From an uncultured Oscillospiraceae bacterium (GTDB lineage: Bacteria > Bacillota > Clostridia > Oscillospirales > Oscillospiraceae), in the NCBI GenBank assembly GCA_934589675.1, contig CAKTOF010000009.1:1-64000 (forward strand): 64,000 nucleotides of DNA, in the 5' to 3' direction. Both the position numbers and the translations under genes were made by a program. Below the pieces are notes generated by a model. That model searched no databases. It had not been told where the DNA came from and worked only from the letters and a program-made list of their open reading frames with translations. Shown in pieces: positions 1 to 8,195 of the stretch (position 1 is its first letter; each line of letters starts with the position of its first letter).

Positions 1-118
1 GCGGTCGCCCGTTCCCGCGGTCTCAATCCAGCCGCCGGGCGACCGCAAGGGTCGCCCCTACAACCCCTCAGTCGGCTCCGCCGACAGCTCCCCTTGCACA
101 GGGGAGCCTTGGCGCGGC
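1..118. repeat. Composite palindromic intergenic repeat, truncated by window start
   Basis: Two hairpin units stand side by side. One is a GGGCGACC/GGTCGCCC unit with the inner sequence GCAA. The other begins with CAGTCGGCTCCGCCGACAG and ends with CTCCCC-TTGCACA-GGGGAG. The same units recur near 9.2, 14.1, 23.9, 24.5 and 27.1 kb, always between genes. No coding function is visible. Confidence 0.85.
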
Positions 119-140
119 GCACTATTTCGGCGCGCCGCGC

Positions 141-178
141 AAAAAATACCCCGGACGGCGGTGCCGTCCGGGGCTTTG
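141..178 (-). terminator. Rho-independent terminator of the PH-domain gene
   Basis: An 11-bp perfect stem CCCCGGACGGC (149-159) pairs with GCCGTCCGGGG (163-173) around a 3-nt loop. Read on the minus strand it is followed by a TATTTTTT run. It sits directly after the stop codon of the leftward gene ending at 180. Confidence 0.85.
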
Positions 179-179
179 C

Positions 180-584
180 TTAGTAGAATTCGCGGTCGAA
201 CTCGTCGCTTTCCTCGCGGCGGATGTCCGTGTCGCTCATGATCTCGCCGACGCGGACGCGGCGGCGGAGCTTCATGTCCTCGACCTGCGCGTGGAGCAGC
301 TCCTTGACCTCGCGCGGGTGGCGGATGTTTTTCAGGTGCAGGTCGGGCATCGTCTTGTCCGTGGAGAGCACCTCGATCGTGCCGACCCGGAACAGCCGCT
401 GGACGAGCGAGCGCCGCACGCTGATGTCGCGCACGCGGTAGAGCAGGATCTCATCGTCGTGCGTATTGAGCAGCCCCGTCGACAGAAACAGCCTGTCCTC
501 GCTCAGGCCGTAGCGCGTGAAGCTGATCGGCAGGCCGAGATGCCGCTTCCGGTCGCGCCAGAGATATTCGATTGCAAGCGCCAT
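180..584 (-). CDS. PH domain-containing protein (bPH2/YdbS-like)
   Basis: This 134-residue protein begins MALAIEYLWRDRKRHLGLP and shows the alternating beta-strand pattern of small bacterial PH-like (YdbS/bPH2) domains, with the sequence LYRVRDISVRRSLVQRLF around residues 47-64. The C-terminus is charged and probably unstructured. An open frame extends about 33 codons further upstream. I chose the ATG at 582-584 because GGGAGG lies 9-10 bases before it and family similarity starts there. No membrane segment is obvious. It is divergent from ung, with about 100 bases between the starts. Molecular role is unknown; the family assignment is by pattern only. Confidence 0.65.
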   Translation of the reverse strand: MALAIEYLWRDRKRHLGLPISFTRYGLSEDRLFLSTGLLNTHDDEILLYRVRDISVRRSLVQRLFRVGTIEVLSTDKTMPDLHLKNIRHPREVKELLHAQVEDMKLRRRVRVGEIMSDTDIRREESDEFDREFY

Positions 585-681
585 AGTTCTTTCTCCCTCC
601 CGGAGCCGCGGCTCCGCATTTCCTGTTTCCATTGTAGCGCACCTGTGATAAAATGAAAAGCACAAATCAGGAGGTTTTTCC

Positions 682-1347
682 ATGCAGACCGAACTTCTCG
701 GCCCGTGGCGGCCGTATCTGGAGCACTCGATGCAAAAGCCCTATTTTTCGCGCCTTGCCGGGCGGGTCGACGCGGCGTATGCCGCGGGCGAAGTTTACCC
801 GCCGGAGGGCGACCTCTTCCGCGCGTTCTCGCTCTGCCCGCCCGAGCGCGTGCGCGCCGTCATTTTGGGGCAGGATCCGTACCATGAGCCGGGGCAGGCC
901 ATGGGGCTTGCGTTCTCCGTGCCGGACGGCGTGCCGCTGCCGCCGTCGCTGCGCAACATTTACAAGGAACTGGCATCCGACCTCGGCGTCACGCCGCCGC
1001 CCTCCGGCGACCTCACCCGCTGGGCCCGGCAGGGCGTGCTGCTGCTCAACACCGTCCTGACTGTCGAGCGCGGAAAGGCGAACAGCCACGCAAAATACGG
1101 CTGGCAGACGTTCACGGACGACGCCATCGCGGCCGCGGGCAGCCTGCCGCAGCCCGTGGCGTTCATCCTGTGGGGCGCGCAGGCGCAGAAAAAGCGCGGC
1201 CTCATCGCAGACGCCGGCGCGCGCCTTGTCATCGAGTCGGCGCACCCGAGCCCGCTGTCGAGCTACCGCGGCTTCTTCGGCTCGCGCCCGTTCTCGCAGG
1301 TGAACGCGTTCTTGCGGGAGCATGGCGCCGGAGAGATCGCGTGGTAG
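682..1347 (+). CDS. ung: Uracil-DNA glycosylase, family 1
   Basis: Removes uracil from DNA, the first step of base-excision repair of deaminated cytosine. The 221-residue protein has the family-1 water-activating motif GQDPYH (residues 63-68, with Asp65 as the expected catalytic base) and the C-terminal HPSPLSSYRGFFGSRPFS region, whose leading His is the second catalytic residue. The length matches the family. The ATG follows CAGGAGGTTTTTCC, a strong ribosome site. It is a single-gene unit ended by a strong hairpin at 1367-1412. Confidence 0.97.
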   Translation: MQTELLGPWRPYLEHSMQKPYFSRLAGRVDAAYAAGEVYPPEGDLFRAFSLCPPERVRAVILGQDPYHEPGQAMGLAFSVPDGVPLPPSLRNIYKELASDLGVTPPPSGDLTRWARQGVLLLNTVLTVERGKANSHAKYGWQTFTDDAIAAAGSLPQPVAFILWGAQAQKKRGLIADAGARLVIESAHPSPLSSYRGFFGSRPFSQVNAFLREHGAGEIAW

Positions 1348-1366
1348 ACCCCCGGAAATGAGCTCG

Positions 1367-1412
1367 CCCCGCCGCCTGCGCGTCCGATGCAGGCGGCGGG
1401 GCCGCTTTTTTG
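1367..1412 (+). terminator. Terminator after ung
   Basis: The 13-bp stem CCCCGCCGCCTGC (1367-1379) pairs with GCAGGCGGCGGGG (1389-1401), followed by CCGCTTTTTTG. It separates ung from the convergent aldolase gene. Confidence 0.9.
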
Positions 1413-1413
1413 T

Positions 1414-2451
1414 TTACAGGACGCGGTCGAGCGCCTGCAGAAGGGCGTCGACGTCCTCGGGCTTTGTCGCCCAGCTCGTGCAGAAGCGGACGGCGCTCAT
1501 GCCGGGCGCCGGGGCGCACCAGAACGAGCTGGCAAACTCGCGGCCGAGCTCGGCGAGGGCGTCGTCCGGGACGATGGGGAACTGCTGGTTCGTCGGCGAG
1601 TCGATGAGAAATTTGCAGCCGTGCGCGGCAAAGCCGTCCCGGATGCGCATGGCCTGCCGGACAGCGTGGCGCGAGATGCGCTCGTAGGTGTCGCCCCGCA
1701 GAAGCTCGCCAAATTGCAGGCCGAGCAGCCAGCCCTTGGCGAGCATCCCGCCGCGCTGCTTCTGGATGTAGCGGAAGTCGCGCGCGAGGGCGGGATTTGT
1801 GAGGACGAGCGCCTCGCCGAAGAGCGCGCCGACCTTCGTCCCGCCGATGTAAAACGCGTCGCAAAGGCGCGCGAGGTCAGGCAGGCGCACGTCGTTTTCG
1901 TCCGAGGCGAGCGCGTAGCCGAGCCGCGCGCCGTCGCAGTAGAGAAAAATGCCCCATTTGTCGCAGACCGCGCGAAGCTCGGTCAGCTCGGCGAGCGAAT
2001 AGAGCCCGCCCGTCTCCGTCGGCAGCGAAATATAGGCAAGGCCGGGCTGGACCGTGTGCTCGTGGTTGGCGTCGGCCCAGTGCGCGGCGCAGACGGCGTC
2101 GAGGTCGGCCGCGTGCAGCTTGCCGTCCGGCGAAATGGCGGGCAGCACCTTGTGCCCCGTGGCCTCGATGGCGCCGGACTCGTGTACGGCGATGTGCCCG
2201 GCGTCGGCGCAGACCGCGCCCTGATGCGGCCGGAGCGCGCTGGCCAGCACCGTCAGGTTCGTCTGCGTCCCGCCGACGAGAAAATGCACCTGCGCGTCCG
2301 GCGCGGCGCATAATTCCCGCACCCGCGCGCGCGCGGCATCCGAGACGGGGTCGACGCCGTAGCCGCCCGTCTGGACGAAATTGTGCTCCTCCAGCGCCCG
2401 CAGGATCTCGGGGATAGCGCCCTCGGTGTAGTCGGATTCAAATCGGATCAT
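1414..2451 (-). CDS. ltaE: Low-specificity L-threonine aldolase
   Basis: PLP enzyme that cleaves L-threonine or L-allo-threonine to glycine and acetaldehyde. Visible family marks in the 345-residue protein are the N-terminal FESDYTEG, the segment HIAVHESGAIE around His90, the cofactor-binding YCDGARLGYA (Asp173), and the FYIGGTKVG lysine at residue 206 that should carry PLP. The open frame runs 139 codons further upstream, but that part is low-complexity repeat-like sequence. AAAGGAGTCACCTT precedes the chosen ATG. Cytoplasmic. It is co-directional with ilvE but separated from it by a terminator. Confidence 0.93.
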   Translation of the reverse strand: MIRFESDYTEGAIPEILRALEEHNFVQTGGYGVDPVSDAARARVRELCAAPDAQVHFLVGGTQTNLTVLASALRPHQGAVCADAGHIAVHESGAIEATGHKVLPAISPDGKLHAADLDAVCAAHWADANHEHTVQPGLAYISLPTETGGLYSLAELTELRAVCDKWGIFLYCDGARLGYALASDENDVRLPDLARLCDAFYIGGTKVGALFGEALVLTNPALARDFRYIQKQRGGMLAKGWLLGLQFGELLRGDTYERISRHAVRQAMRIRDGFAAHGCKFLIDSPTNQQFPIVPDDALAELGREFASSFWCAPAPGMSAVRFCTSWATKPEDVDALLQALDRVL

Positions 2452-2523
2452 AAGGTGACTCCTTTTTTTAGGGGTGGAAAGCTGGGGCCGGCTGCGGCAA
2501 GCCGATTTGAGTGCCGGCGCCGA

Positions 2524-2569
2524 ATAAAACCTGTCACCCTGAGCAAAGCCGAAGGATGACAGGTTTTTT
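2524..2569 (-). terminator. Terminator downstream of ilvE
   Basis: AAACCTGTCA (2527-2536) pairs with TGACAGGTTT (2557-2566), with T-runs on both sides. It lies between the stop of the aminotransferase gene and the start of the aldolase gene and can stop leftward transcription. Confidence 0.75.
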
Positions 2570-2614
2570 GGGGTCGCGCACGCCGCAGCCGGCGCATTGT
2601 TCTTCTTTAACGGC

Positions 2615-3676
2615 TCAGCACACCGGGACGATCCAGCCGTGCTCGTCGGGGAGCTTGCCCCACTGGATGCCGGTGAGCGTGTCGTAGAGCTTCTGGGCGG
2701 TCGGGCCGATCTTGCCGCCGCAGATGACGGTATGGCGCTCCTTCCAGCCCATCTCGCCGACGGGCGAGATGACGGCGGCCGTGCCGGTGCCCCAGACCTC
2801 CTCGAGCTTGCCGGCGTCGGCGGCGTCGAAGAGCTCCTCGGCGCTGATGCGGCGCTCCTCGACCTCAAGGCCCCACGAGCGGAGCAGGTCGATGCAGCTC
2901 TTGCGCGTGACGCCCGGCAGGACGGAGCCGGTCAGCGCCGGGGTGACGACCTTGCCGTCAATTTTGAACATGATGTTCATCGCGCCGACCTCTTCGATGT
3001 ACTTGCGCTCGACGCCGTCGAGCCAGAGGACCTGCGCGTAGCCGGCCTCCTCGGCCTTCTCGCCGGCGCGCAGCGACGCGGCGTAGTTGCCGCCGCACTT
3101 GGCGTAGCCCGTGCCGCCGCGGACGGCGCGCACGTCGGTGTTCTCGACATAGATCTTCACCGGCTCGAGGCCGTTGGCGTAGTACGCGCCGGAGGGGCTT
3201 GTGATGATGCAGAACAGGTACGTCTTCGACGCGTGGACGCCGAGGTGCTCGTCCGTGGCAAAGACAAACGGGCGGATGTAGAGCGACGTGCCCTCCTCGG
3301 TCGGGACCCAGTCGCGGTCGACCGAGACGAGCTCCTTCACGGCCTGGACGAAGTCCTCCTCCGGGATGGCGGGGATGCACAGGCGCTCGCACGAGTCGAT
3401 CATGCGGCGGGCGTTCTCCTGCGGGCGGAAGAGCTGGACGTGGCCGTCGGCCGTGCGGTAGGCCTTCAGACCCTCGAAGATCTCCTGCGCGTAGTGCAGC
3501 ACCATGCAGCACGGCTCGAGCGTGAGCGGGCCGTAGGGCACGATGCGCGCGTCGTGCCAGCCCTGCCCGGCCGTGTAGTTCATCAGGAACATATGGTCGG
3601 ACATAACGGTGCCGAAGCCCAGCTTGCCGTGCGGTTTCTCCTTCGGCGAGGTGGTGCGGGTGATTTGGATCTGCAT
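2615..3676 (-). CDS. ilvE: Branched-chain amino acid aminotransferase
   Basis: Last step of Val/Leu/Ile synthesis (and first step of breakdown), moving an amino group between glutamate and branched 2-oxo acids. The 353-residue fold-type IV PLP enzyme shows MFLMNYTAGQGWHDARIVPY, QEIFEGLKAYR, the cofactor lysine in GYAKCGGNYAAS (Lys193), and EEVWGTGTAAVISPVGE. The start ATG is chosen because GGAGG lies 9 bases upstream. An ATG three codons earlier abuts the ribosome site. A -35/-10 pair (TTGCAT, 17 bp, TATGCT) lies upstream. No T-box leader fits in the 60-base 5' region. Confidence 0.96.
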   Translation of the reverse strand: MQIQITRTTSPKEKPHGKLGFGTVMSDHMFLMNYTAGQGWHDARIVPYGPLTLEPCCMVLHYAQEIFEGLKAYRTADGHVQLFRPQENARRMIDSCERLCIPAIPEEDFVQAVKELVSVDRDWVPTEEGTSLYIRPFVFATDEHLGVHASKTYLFCIITSPSGAYYANGLEPVKIYVENTDVRAVRGGTGYAKCGGNYAASLRAGEKAEEAGYAQVLWLDGVERKYIEEVGAMNIMFKIDGKVVTPALTGSVLPGVTRKSCIDLLRSWGLEVEERRISAEELFDAADAGKLEEVWGTGTAAVISPVGEMGWKERHTVICGGKIGPTAQKLYDTLTGIQWGKLPDEHGWIVPVC

Positions 3677-3736
3677 GATTTTCATCCTCCGATCGGCTCG
3701 CCTGTGCGGCGGGCTGAAAAATTTCTTCTTCACTTT

Positions 3737-3765
3737 AGCATAGCGAACCGGAACAGAATATGCAA
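3737..3765 (-). promoter_or_regulatory. Promoter of ilvE
   Basis: On the minus strand TTGCAT (3760-3765) is separated by 17 bp from TATGCT (3737-3742), matching a housekeeping sigma factor promoter about 60 bases before the start codon. Confidence 0.7.
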
Positions 3766-3875
3766 GTGTTTTTGGAAATTCCTTCACTTTGTCGGAAAAC
3801 CCGTCCGCCCGCGCGCCCGCTTTTGGTGAGATTTGAGCCGCCCCGGCGCAAAAAGGCTTCCCGCTTCTCTTCCGC

Positions 3876-4994
3876 TCACCGCATCCGCCGCTCCATGGCC
3901 GCGATCCGCTCCAGGCGCTCCATGGCGTAGGCGAAAAACTCGCGGTAGGCCGGGCAGAAATAGTTGCGGACATCGCCATTGTCCTCCGTCACAAAGTCCC
4001 GCCGGCAGCCGCCCGCGCCGCAGGGGACGGAAAACCCGCACGCGGCGCACTGCGCGGGGCGCGCCGCGCCGGAAGCTTCGAATTTTTTCTGCTGCTCGCC
4101 GGACGCGATGGCGGAAAGGGACGACTCGTTCACGTTTCCGGTCTTTGTCTCCGGCAGGACAAAAAAGTCGCACGGATAGCAGCTCCCGTCCGCCTCGACG
4201 ACGAAATACTGCCCGCACTGCCCCGTCGCCGCGCACGCGCTGGCGCGGCGGCCGGCCAGAAGGTGGACGTAGTCGTCAAACTGCCGGACGCTGACGTAAT
4301 GGCCGGAGGCGTAGTCGCGGTACCACAGGTCGAACACGGTTTTCAGGAACCCGGCGTAGCGCTTCGGCGTGAGCGACCACGGGTTTTCCCCGCGCGCGCT
4401 TCCCAGCGCGTCGAGGCACGGGATGAACTGGAGGTACGAAAAGCCGAGCTTTTTCAGCCCCTCATACGCCTGCTGGCCGTGCCGCGCGAGCGCGCCGGTC
4501 ACGACGCAGAGCGCGTTTGCCTCCACGCCCGCCTTTTGCAGCTGCTGCACGCCGCGGCGCACATCGTCAAAGCTCCCCGCGCCCGCGCCGTCCACGCGCG
4601 ATAAGTCATGCAGCGCCCGCGTGCCGTCGACGGACACGCCGACGAGGAAGTCGTGCTGCCTGAAAAATTCCGCCCACTCCGGCGTGATGCGCGTCCCGTT
4701 CGTCTGGATCGTCCGCTGGGCGAAAATCTCCGGGCGGCGGTATTTTGCCTCCAGCTCCGCGAACTTCTTAAAAAATTCCAGCCCCGCGAGCATCGGCTCG
4801 CCGCCCTGAAACGCAAAGCAGACGGCGCTTTCCGCGGTCTCGAACGCCCCGCGCACGAGGTTTTCAAGCGTACCTTCCGCCATGCGCCCGCCGGGCACGC
4901 CGCCGCGGGACTCCAGCTCGTGGTAGAAGCAGTATTTGCAGCGCAGGTTGCACGCGCCGGACACCGGTTTGATGAGCAGGCTGACAATTTTCAT
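3876..4994 (-). CDS. Anaerobic sulfatase-maturating enzyme (radical SAM/SPASM)
   Basis: Radical-SAM enzyme that oxidises an active-site Cys or Ser of a sulfatase to formylglycine. The 372-residue protein has the CxxxCxxC cluster motif CNLRCKYC (Cys15, 19, 22) and a C-terminal SPASM-type cysteine set including CAATGQCGQ, GSCYPCDFF, CAACGFSVPCGAGGC and YFCPAY. These should bind two auxiliary 4Fe-4S clusters. It is transcribed away from the Cys-type sulfatase at 5125, its likely substrate. AAAGGAGGCGTTTT precedes the ATG. The divergent pairing makes the substrate assignment strong. Confidence 0.95.
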   Translation of the reverse strand: MKIVSLLIKPVSGACNLRCKYCFYHELESRGGVPGGRMAEGTLENLVRGAFETAESAVCFAFQGGEPMLAGLEFFKKFAELEAKYRRPEIFAQRTIQTNGTRITPEWAEFFRQHDFLVGVSVDGTRALHDLSRVDGAGAGSFDDVRRGVQQLQKAGVEANALCVVTGALARHGQQAYEGLKKLGFSYLQFIPCLDALGSARGENPWSLTPKRYAGFLKTVFDLWYRDYASGHYVSVRQFDDYVHLLAGRRASACAATGQCGQYFVVEADGSCYPCDFFVLPETKTGNVNESSLSAIASGEQQKKFEASGAARPAQCAACGFSVPCGAGGCRRDFVTEDNGDVRNYFCPAYREFFAYAMERLERIAAMERRMR

Positions 4995-5012
4995 AAAACG
5001 CCTCCTTTGCCC

Positions 5013-5079
5013 TTGCGCGCGGGCGCGCGCGCGTGTATAATCTAACTATTATCATAGCAAATCGTCCGGCCGATGACAA
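5013..5079. promoter_or_regulatory. Divergent promoters of the maturase and sulfatase genes
   Basis: Minus strand: TTGTCA (5074-5079), 17 bp, TATGAT (5051-5056), a very good promoter for the maturase. Plus strand: TTGCGC (5013-5018), 17 bp, TATAAT (5036-5041), weaker at -35, for the sulfatase. The two -10 boxes are only 9 bp apart, so the genes are probably co-regulated. Confidence 0.65.
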
Positions 5080-5124
5080 CTTGTTCGGCAGGTTTTCGCA
5101 AAACCGAAAGAGAGGGATTCCTAC

Positions 5125-6636
5125 ATGGCAAAAAAACCGAACGTCATTTTGATGTTCGCCGATGACCTCGGCATCGGCGACCTGTCGTGCTTCAACCCCG
5201 AGGGCAAGCTCCACACCGAAAATCTCGACCGCCTGGCCGGCGAGGGGATGCGCTGCACGGACGCGCACGCGACGAGCGCGCTGTGCACCCCGTCGCGCTA
5301 CGGGCTTCTGACCGGGCGGTACAACTGGCGCTCGGCGCTCAAGCAGGTCGTCATCATGGGCTACACGCGCCACCTCATCGAGGACGGCCGCGCCACGCTC
5401 GGCACGCTCTTCCAGCGGGCGGGCTACCGCACGGCCGTCGTCGGCAAGTGGCACCTTGGCCTCGACTGGGCCATGGAGGGCGACGATGCGGCGTTTTTGC
5501 CCGGCGCGCCGCTCGGCATGGATCAGAAAACGCCGGTCGTGGACTATTCCCAGCCCGTCAAAAACGGGCCGAACGAGTTCGGCTTTGACTATTCCTACGT
5601 CACGCCCGGCTCGCTGGACATCGCGCCGTATGCCTTCCTGGAAAACGGCCGCGTGACCGCGCCGCCGACGGGCTCGTCCGGCGACCCGAACTTCTACTCC
5701 GCCGGCCCCCGCGGCGTCGTATCCGACCCGAGCGACCCGCGCGTTTATACATGGCCGGAGGGCGCCATCGCGGCCGACTATGTCCACGAGCACGTCGTGC
5801 CCGATTCTGCCGACCGCGTGCTCGGCCTCATCGACGAATACGCGGGCGGCGAAAAGCCGTTTTTCCTGTACTACCCCATCCACGCGCCGCACCTTCCCTG
5901 CCTGCCGACGCCGGAATTTGTGGGAAAATCGGCCATCGGCCCGTACGGCGACATGGTGCTCATGATCGACTCCATTGCCGGGCGCATCATGAAAAAGCTT
6001 GAGGAAACGGGCATCGCGGACGACACGATCTTCGTCTTTACAAGCGACAACGGCAGCGAGAATTCCTACCCCGAGCTCGGCCACGAGCCGAGCTACATCT
6101 ACCGCGGCCACAAATCCGACATCTGGGACGGCGGCCACCGCATCCCGCTGATCGTCCGCTGGCCGGGCCGCGTGAAGGCCGGCTCGACGGCCGACCAGAC
6201 CGTCTGCCTGTGCGACCTGTTTTCGACGTTTGCGGACATCCTCGGCCAGCCCGTCGCCGACAACGAGGCCGAGGACTCCGTCTCGCTCCTGCCGGTGTGG
6301 GAGGGCTCGGACGAGCCGGTGCGCACCTACACCGTCCATTCGTCCGGCAGCGGCTTCTTCGCCATCCGCAAGGGCAAGTGGAAGCTCGAGCTGTGCCCCG
6401 GCGCGGGCGGCTTCGCCCCGCCGCAGCCCGGCGAGAAGCCCATCCAGCTCTACGACATGGAAAAGGACGTCCGCGAGACGGAAAATGTCGCGGACGACCA
6501 CCCCGACGTCGTCGCGGAGCTGACCGCCATCCTGACCGCCTGCGTCAGAAACGGCCGCACGACGGCCGGCGCGCCGCAGAAAAACACCGGCCCCAAATGG
6601 TGGCCGCAGCTAAACTGGATGCCGCCGGAGCAATAA
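5125..6636 (+). CDS. Cys-type sulfatase (alkaline-phosphatase superfamily)
   Basis: Hydrolyses sulfate esters; the natural substrate cannot be read from the sequence. Residues 1-20 contain the metal-binding FADD motif (Asp13, Asp14). The sulfatase signature CTPSRYGLLTGR begins at Cys54, which must be converted to formylglycine. Further metal/sulfate motifs are VGKWHLG, YPIHAPH and FTSDNGSE. The length (503 residues) is normal. No signal peptide is seen, so the enzyme is likely cytoplasmic. The adjacent divergent radical-SAM maturase supplies the modification. Terminator at 6648-6677. Confidence 0.95.
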   Translation: MAKKPNVILMFADDLGIGDLSCFNPEGKLHTENLDRLAGEGMRCTDAHATSALCTPSRYGLLTGRYNWRSALKQVVIMGYTRHLIEDGRATLGTLFQRAGYRTAVVGKWHLGLDWAMEGDDAAFLPGAPLGMDQKTPVVDYSQPVKNGPNEFGFDYSYVTPGSLDIAPYAFLENGRVTAPPTGSSGDPNFYSAGPRGVVSDPSDPRVYTWPEGAIAADYVHEHVVPDSADRVLGLIDEYAGGEKPFFLYYPIHAPHLPCLPTPEFVGKSAIGPYGDMVLMIDSIAGRIMKKLEETGIADDTIFVFTSDNGSENSYPELGHEPSYIYRGHKSDIWDGGHRIPLIVRWPGRVKAGSTADQTVCLCDLFSTFADILGQPVADNEAEDSVSLLPVWEGSDEPVRTYTVHSSGSGFFAIRKGKWKLELCPGAGGFAPPQPGEKPIQLYDMEKDVRETENVADDHPDVVAELTAILTACVRNGRTTAGAPQKNTGPKWWPQLNWMPPEQ

Positions 6637-6647
6637 CGCTTCCCTTG

Positions 6648-6677
6648 GCGCGCTGCCGTCCGGCAGCGCGCTTTTTT
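6648..6677 (+). terminator. Terminator after sulfatase
   Basis: GCGCGCTGCC (6648-6657) pairs with GGCAGCGCGC (6662-6671) and is followed by six T residues. Confidence 0.95.
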
Positions 6678-6780
6678 ATGCGCGGGATCGCCAAACGCGG
6701 GCGCAGCAATTTGTGCAGATTCAATATATTCCGCCTGTATTTATAACCGTCCATGCAATAAACCGCACAAAGAAAAGCAT

Positions 6781-6809
6781 TTTACTTCCGGCGCCGCCCA
6801 TGGTACACT
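6781..6809 (+). promoter_or_regulatory. Promoter of the flavoprotein gene
   Basis: TTTACT (6781-6786), 17 bp, TACACT (6804-6809), about 60 bases before the start codon at 6871. A moderate match to the consensus. Confidence 0.5.
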
Positions 6810-6870
6810 AAGCAAAAGAGCACCGGCGCGAGCCGGAAAAAATGGGCTAGCTTGAAGGGAGTTTTGTCGC

Positions 6871-7839
6871 ATGAAGATCCTCGGTATCTCCGCCGGCACG
6901 CCCGGCGGCAGCAACGACGCCATGTGCATCCAGGCGCTTATGGGCGCGCAGGAGCTCGGGGCCGAGCTGCAATTCATCAATCTCAACCGGCTGAATATCC
7001 AGCACTGCACCGGCTGCAAGGCATGCGTCATCGGCATGTTCTCCGGCCGCGGGAACGAGTGCGTCCTGCGCGACGATTTCAAGTGGCTGACCGACCAGAT
7101 GTACGACGCCGATGGCATCGTCTGGTCCGTGCCGATCTTTGAAAAGTGCGCCTCGGGCCTGTTCCACACGGTCATGGACCGCTTCGGCCCGCGGCTCGAC
7201 CGCGGCAACGTCATGATCGCCTCGAAGATCGCCGAGCAGGGCGGAAAGCCCGTCGATCCGCGGTACCTGAAGGACAAGGTCGTCTCGTACATGGGCGTCG
7301 GCGGCAGCGACTGGGGCACGCGCATCGAGTGCGACTTCGCCACGCAGGCGCTCACGCCGAAGTGGACGATCATCCACAACGAGACGTTCCAGTGGTCGCT
7401 CGGCATCATCATGAACGACGAGGCGCTCGAGCGCGCCCGCACCGTCGGCCGCGACACGGCCGCGGCCGCCGCGAAGATCGCAGACGGCTCGTTCACCGCG
7501 CCGGACGGCGTGTACGGCAGCGATTACAAGGGCGCGCCCGGCATCTGCCCGCACTGCCACAGCCGCAACTTCTACCTGCGTGAGGACGGCGTCGCCATCT
7601 GCTGCCTGTGCGGCATCGAGGGCAGCATTGCCGTAGAAAACGGCAGGTATCACTTCGTCTTTGACGAAAAAACGCAGCTTCCGCACGCGCACGACACGAT
7701 CTCCGGCAAGTTCATCCACGGCGACGACATCCAGAAAAACGAGGGCGAGGTCGCCCAGTCGAAAAAGACGGACGAATACCGCGCGCGGGTCAAAAAATAC
7801 CGCGAATTCCTCGCGCCGAGCCTCCCGCCCAAGGCATAA
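6871..7839 (+). CDS. NADPH-dependent FMN reductase / flavodoxin-like protein with C-terminal zinc ribbon
   Basis: The N-terminal part (residues 1-200) is a flavodoxin-like fold: MKILGISAGTPGGSND is the phosphate-binding loop. IQHCTGCKAC (near residue 50) matches the compact cysteine motif of iron-sulfur flavoproteins. Around residue 230 CPHCHSRNFY pairs with CCLCGIEG, a likely zinc ribbon. The C-terminus is charged. Redox partner and substrate are unknown. GAAGGGAG precedes the ATG. It is a single-gene unit with its own terminator. Confidence 0.8.
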   Translation: MKILGISAGTPGGSNDAMCIQALMGAQELGAELQFINLNRLNIQHCTGCKACVIGMFSGRGNECVLRDDFKWLTDQMYDADGIVWSVPIFEKCASGLFHTVMDRFGPRLDRGNVMIASKIAEQGGKPVDPRYLKDKVVSYMGVGGSDWGTRIECDFATQALTPKWTIIHNETFQWSLGIIMNDEALERARTVGRDTAAAAAKIADGSFTAPDGVYGSDYKGAPGICPHCHSRNFYLREDGVAICCLCGIEGSIAVENGRYHFVFDEKTQLPHAHDTISGKFIHGDDIQKNEGEVAQSKKTDEYRARVKKYREFLAPSLPPKA

Positions 7840-7840
7840 T

Positions 7841-7881
7841 CAAGCAAAATGCCGCGGACATAGTCCGCGGCATTTTGCTTG
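7841..7881 (+). terminator. Terminator after flavoprotein gene
   Basis: A 19-bp perfect stem: CAAGCAAAATGCCGCGGAC (7841-7859) pairs with its complement (7863-7881) around a 3-nt loop; works in both directions. Confidence 0.95.
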
Positions 7882-7897
7882 TGGGGAACCACAGAAA

Positions 7898-7929
7898 AAG
7901 CGCCCCAGACGCGTGTCCGGGGCGCTTTC
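7898..7929 (+). terminator. Second hairpin, possible terminator
   Basis: AAAGCGCCCC, a 12-nt loop side (AGACGCGTGTCC) and GGGGCGCTTT form a GC-rich hairpin just before the toxin promoter. It may insulate the small locus that follows. Confidence 0.6.
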
Positions 7930-7941
7930 GCGCGGCAGGAT

Positions 7942-7970
7942 TTGACAAAATCATGGAAGCCTGGTAAAAT
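7942..7970 (+). promoter_or_regulatory. Promoter of the short hydrophobic peptide gene
   Basis: TTGACA (7942-7947), 17 bp, TAAAAT (7965-7970): a near-consensus promoter for a peptide starting about 60 bases downstream. Confidence 0.85.
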
Positions 7971-8028
7971 TAAGCCGGCGCTGCGCAAGCACAGGCGGTC
8001 GGCACTTCCCGGAAGGGAGGTGAGGCTT

Positions 8029-8115
8029 ATGGTTACATATTCCGATTTGATCCAGATCGGCATTTTAGTCGTAGGTCTTTGCTCTCTGATTTTTCAGATC
8101 TGCAAAAGAAAATGA
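8029..8115 (+). CDS. Short hydrophobic peptide, holin-like type I toxin candidate
   Basis: A 28-residue peptide: MVTYSDLIQI, a single membrane helix from about residue 8 to 24, and the basic tail CKRK. This is the plan of the putative holin-like toxin family (TxpA/BsrG type). The ribosome site GGGAGGTGA lies next to an upstream CACTTCC that can pair with it, so translation may be sequestered. The TGA stop is the first part of a TGACCGC/GCGGTCA hairpin. A convergent promoter on the other strand would make an antisense RNA over its 3' end. A second locus of the same design lies at 63,741. Toxicity is inferred. Confidence 0.7.
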   Translation: MVTYSDLIQIGILVVGLCSLIFQICKRK

Positions 8116-8189
8116 CCGCCCCTCTGCCAAGGTTTGCGGTCAATTTCTTAACGTAAACTAAGGCCGGCCGCTTTGCGCGGCGCCTTTCT
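8103..8189 (-). ncRNA. Candidate antisense antitoxin RNA
   Basis: On the minus strand TTGACT (8219-8224), 17 bp, TAAAAT (8196-8201) is a near-consensus promoter with no open frame behind it. The transcript would start near 8189 and end at the hairpin GACCGC...GCGGTC (8113-8142) followed by TTTTCTTTT. It would be complementary to the last codons and 3' UTR of the peptide mRNA. Ends are predicted, not measured. Confidence 0.65.
8113..8150. terminator. Bidirectional terminator shared by toxin and antitoxin RNAs
   Basis: TGACCGC (8113-8119, containing the toxin stop codon) pairs with GCGGTCA (8136-8142). Plus-strand tail ATTTCTT; minus-strand tail TTTTCTTTT. Confidence 0.75.
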
Positions 8190-8195
8190 ATGCTC

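Noticed and set aside
3677..3736. T-box or attenuator before ilvE
   Set aside because: The leader between promoter and start is only about 60 bases, too short for a T-box, and no specifier loop pattern is seen.
2597..3829. 410-codon plus-strand frame over ilvE
   Set aside because: It is the mirror of a well-conserved aminotransferase gene in GC-rich DNA, has no ribosome site and an Ala/Asp/Arg/Val-biased composition typical of antisense frames.
4864..6501. 545-codon minus-strand frame over the sulfatase
   Set aside because: Antisense shadow of the sulfatase, with low-complexity composition and no start signal.
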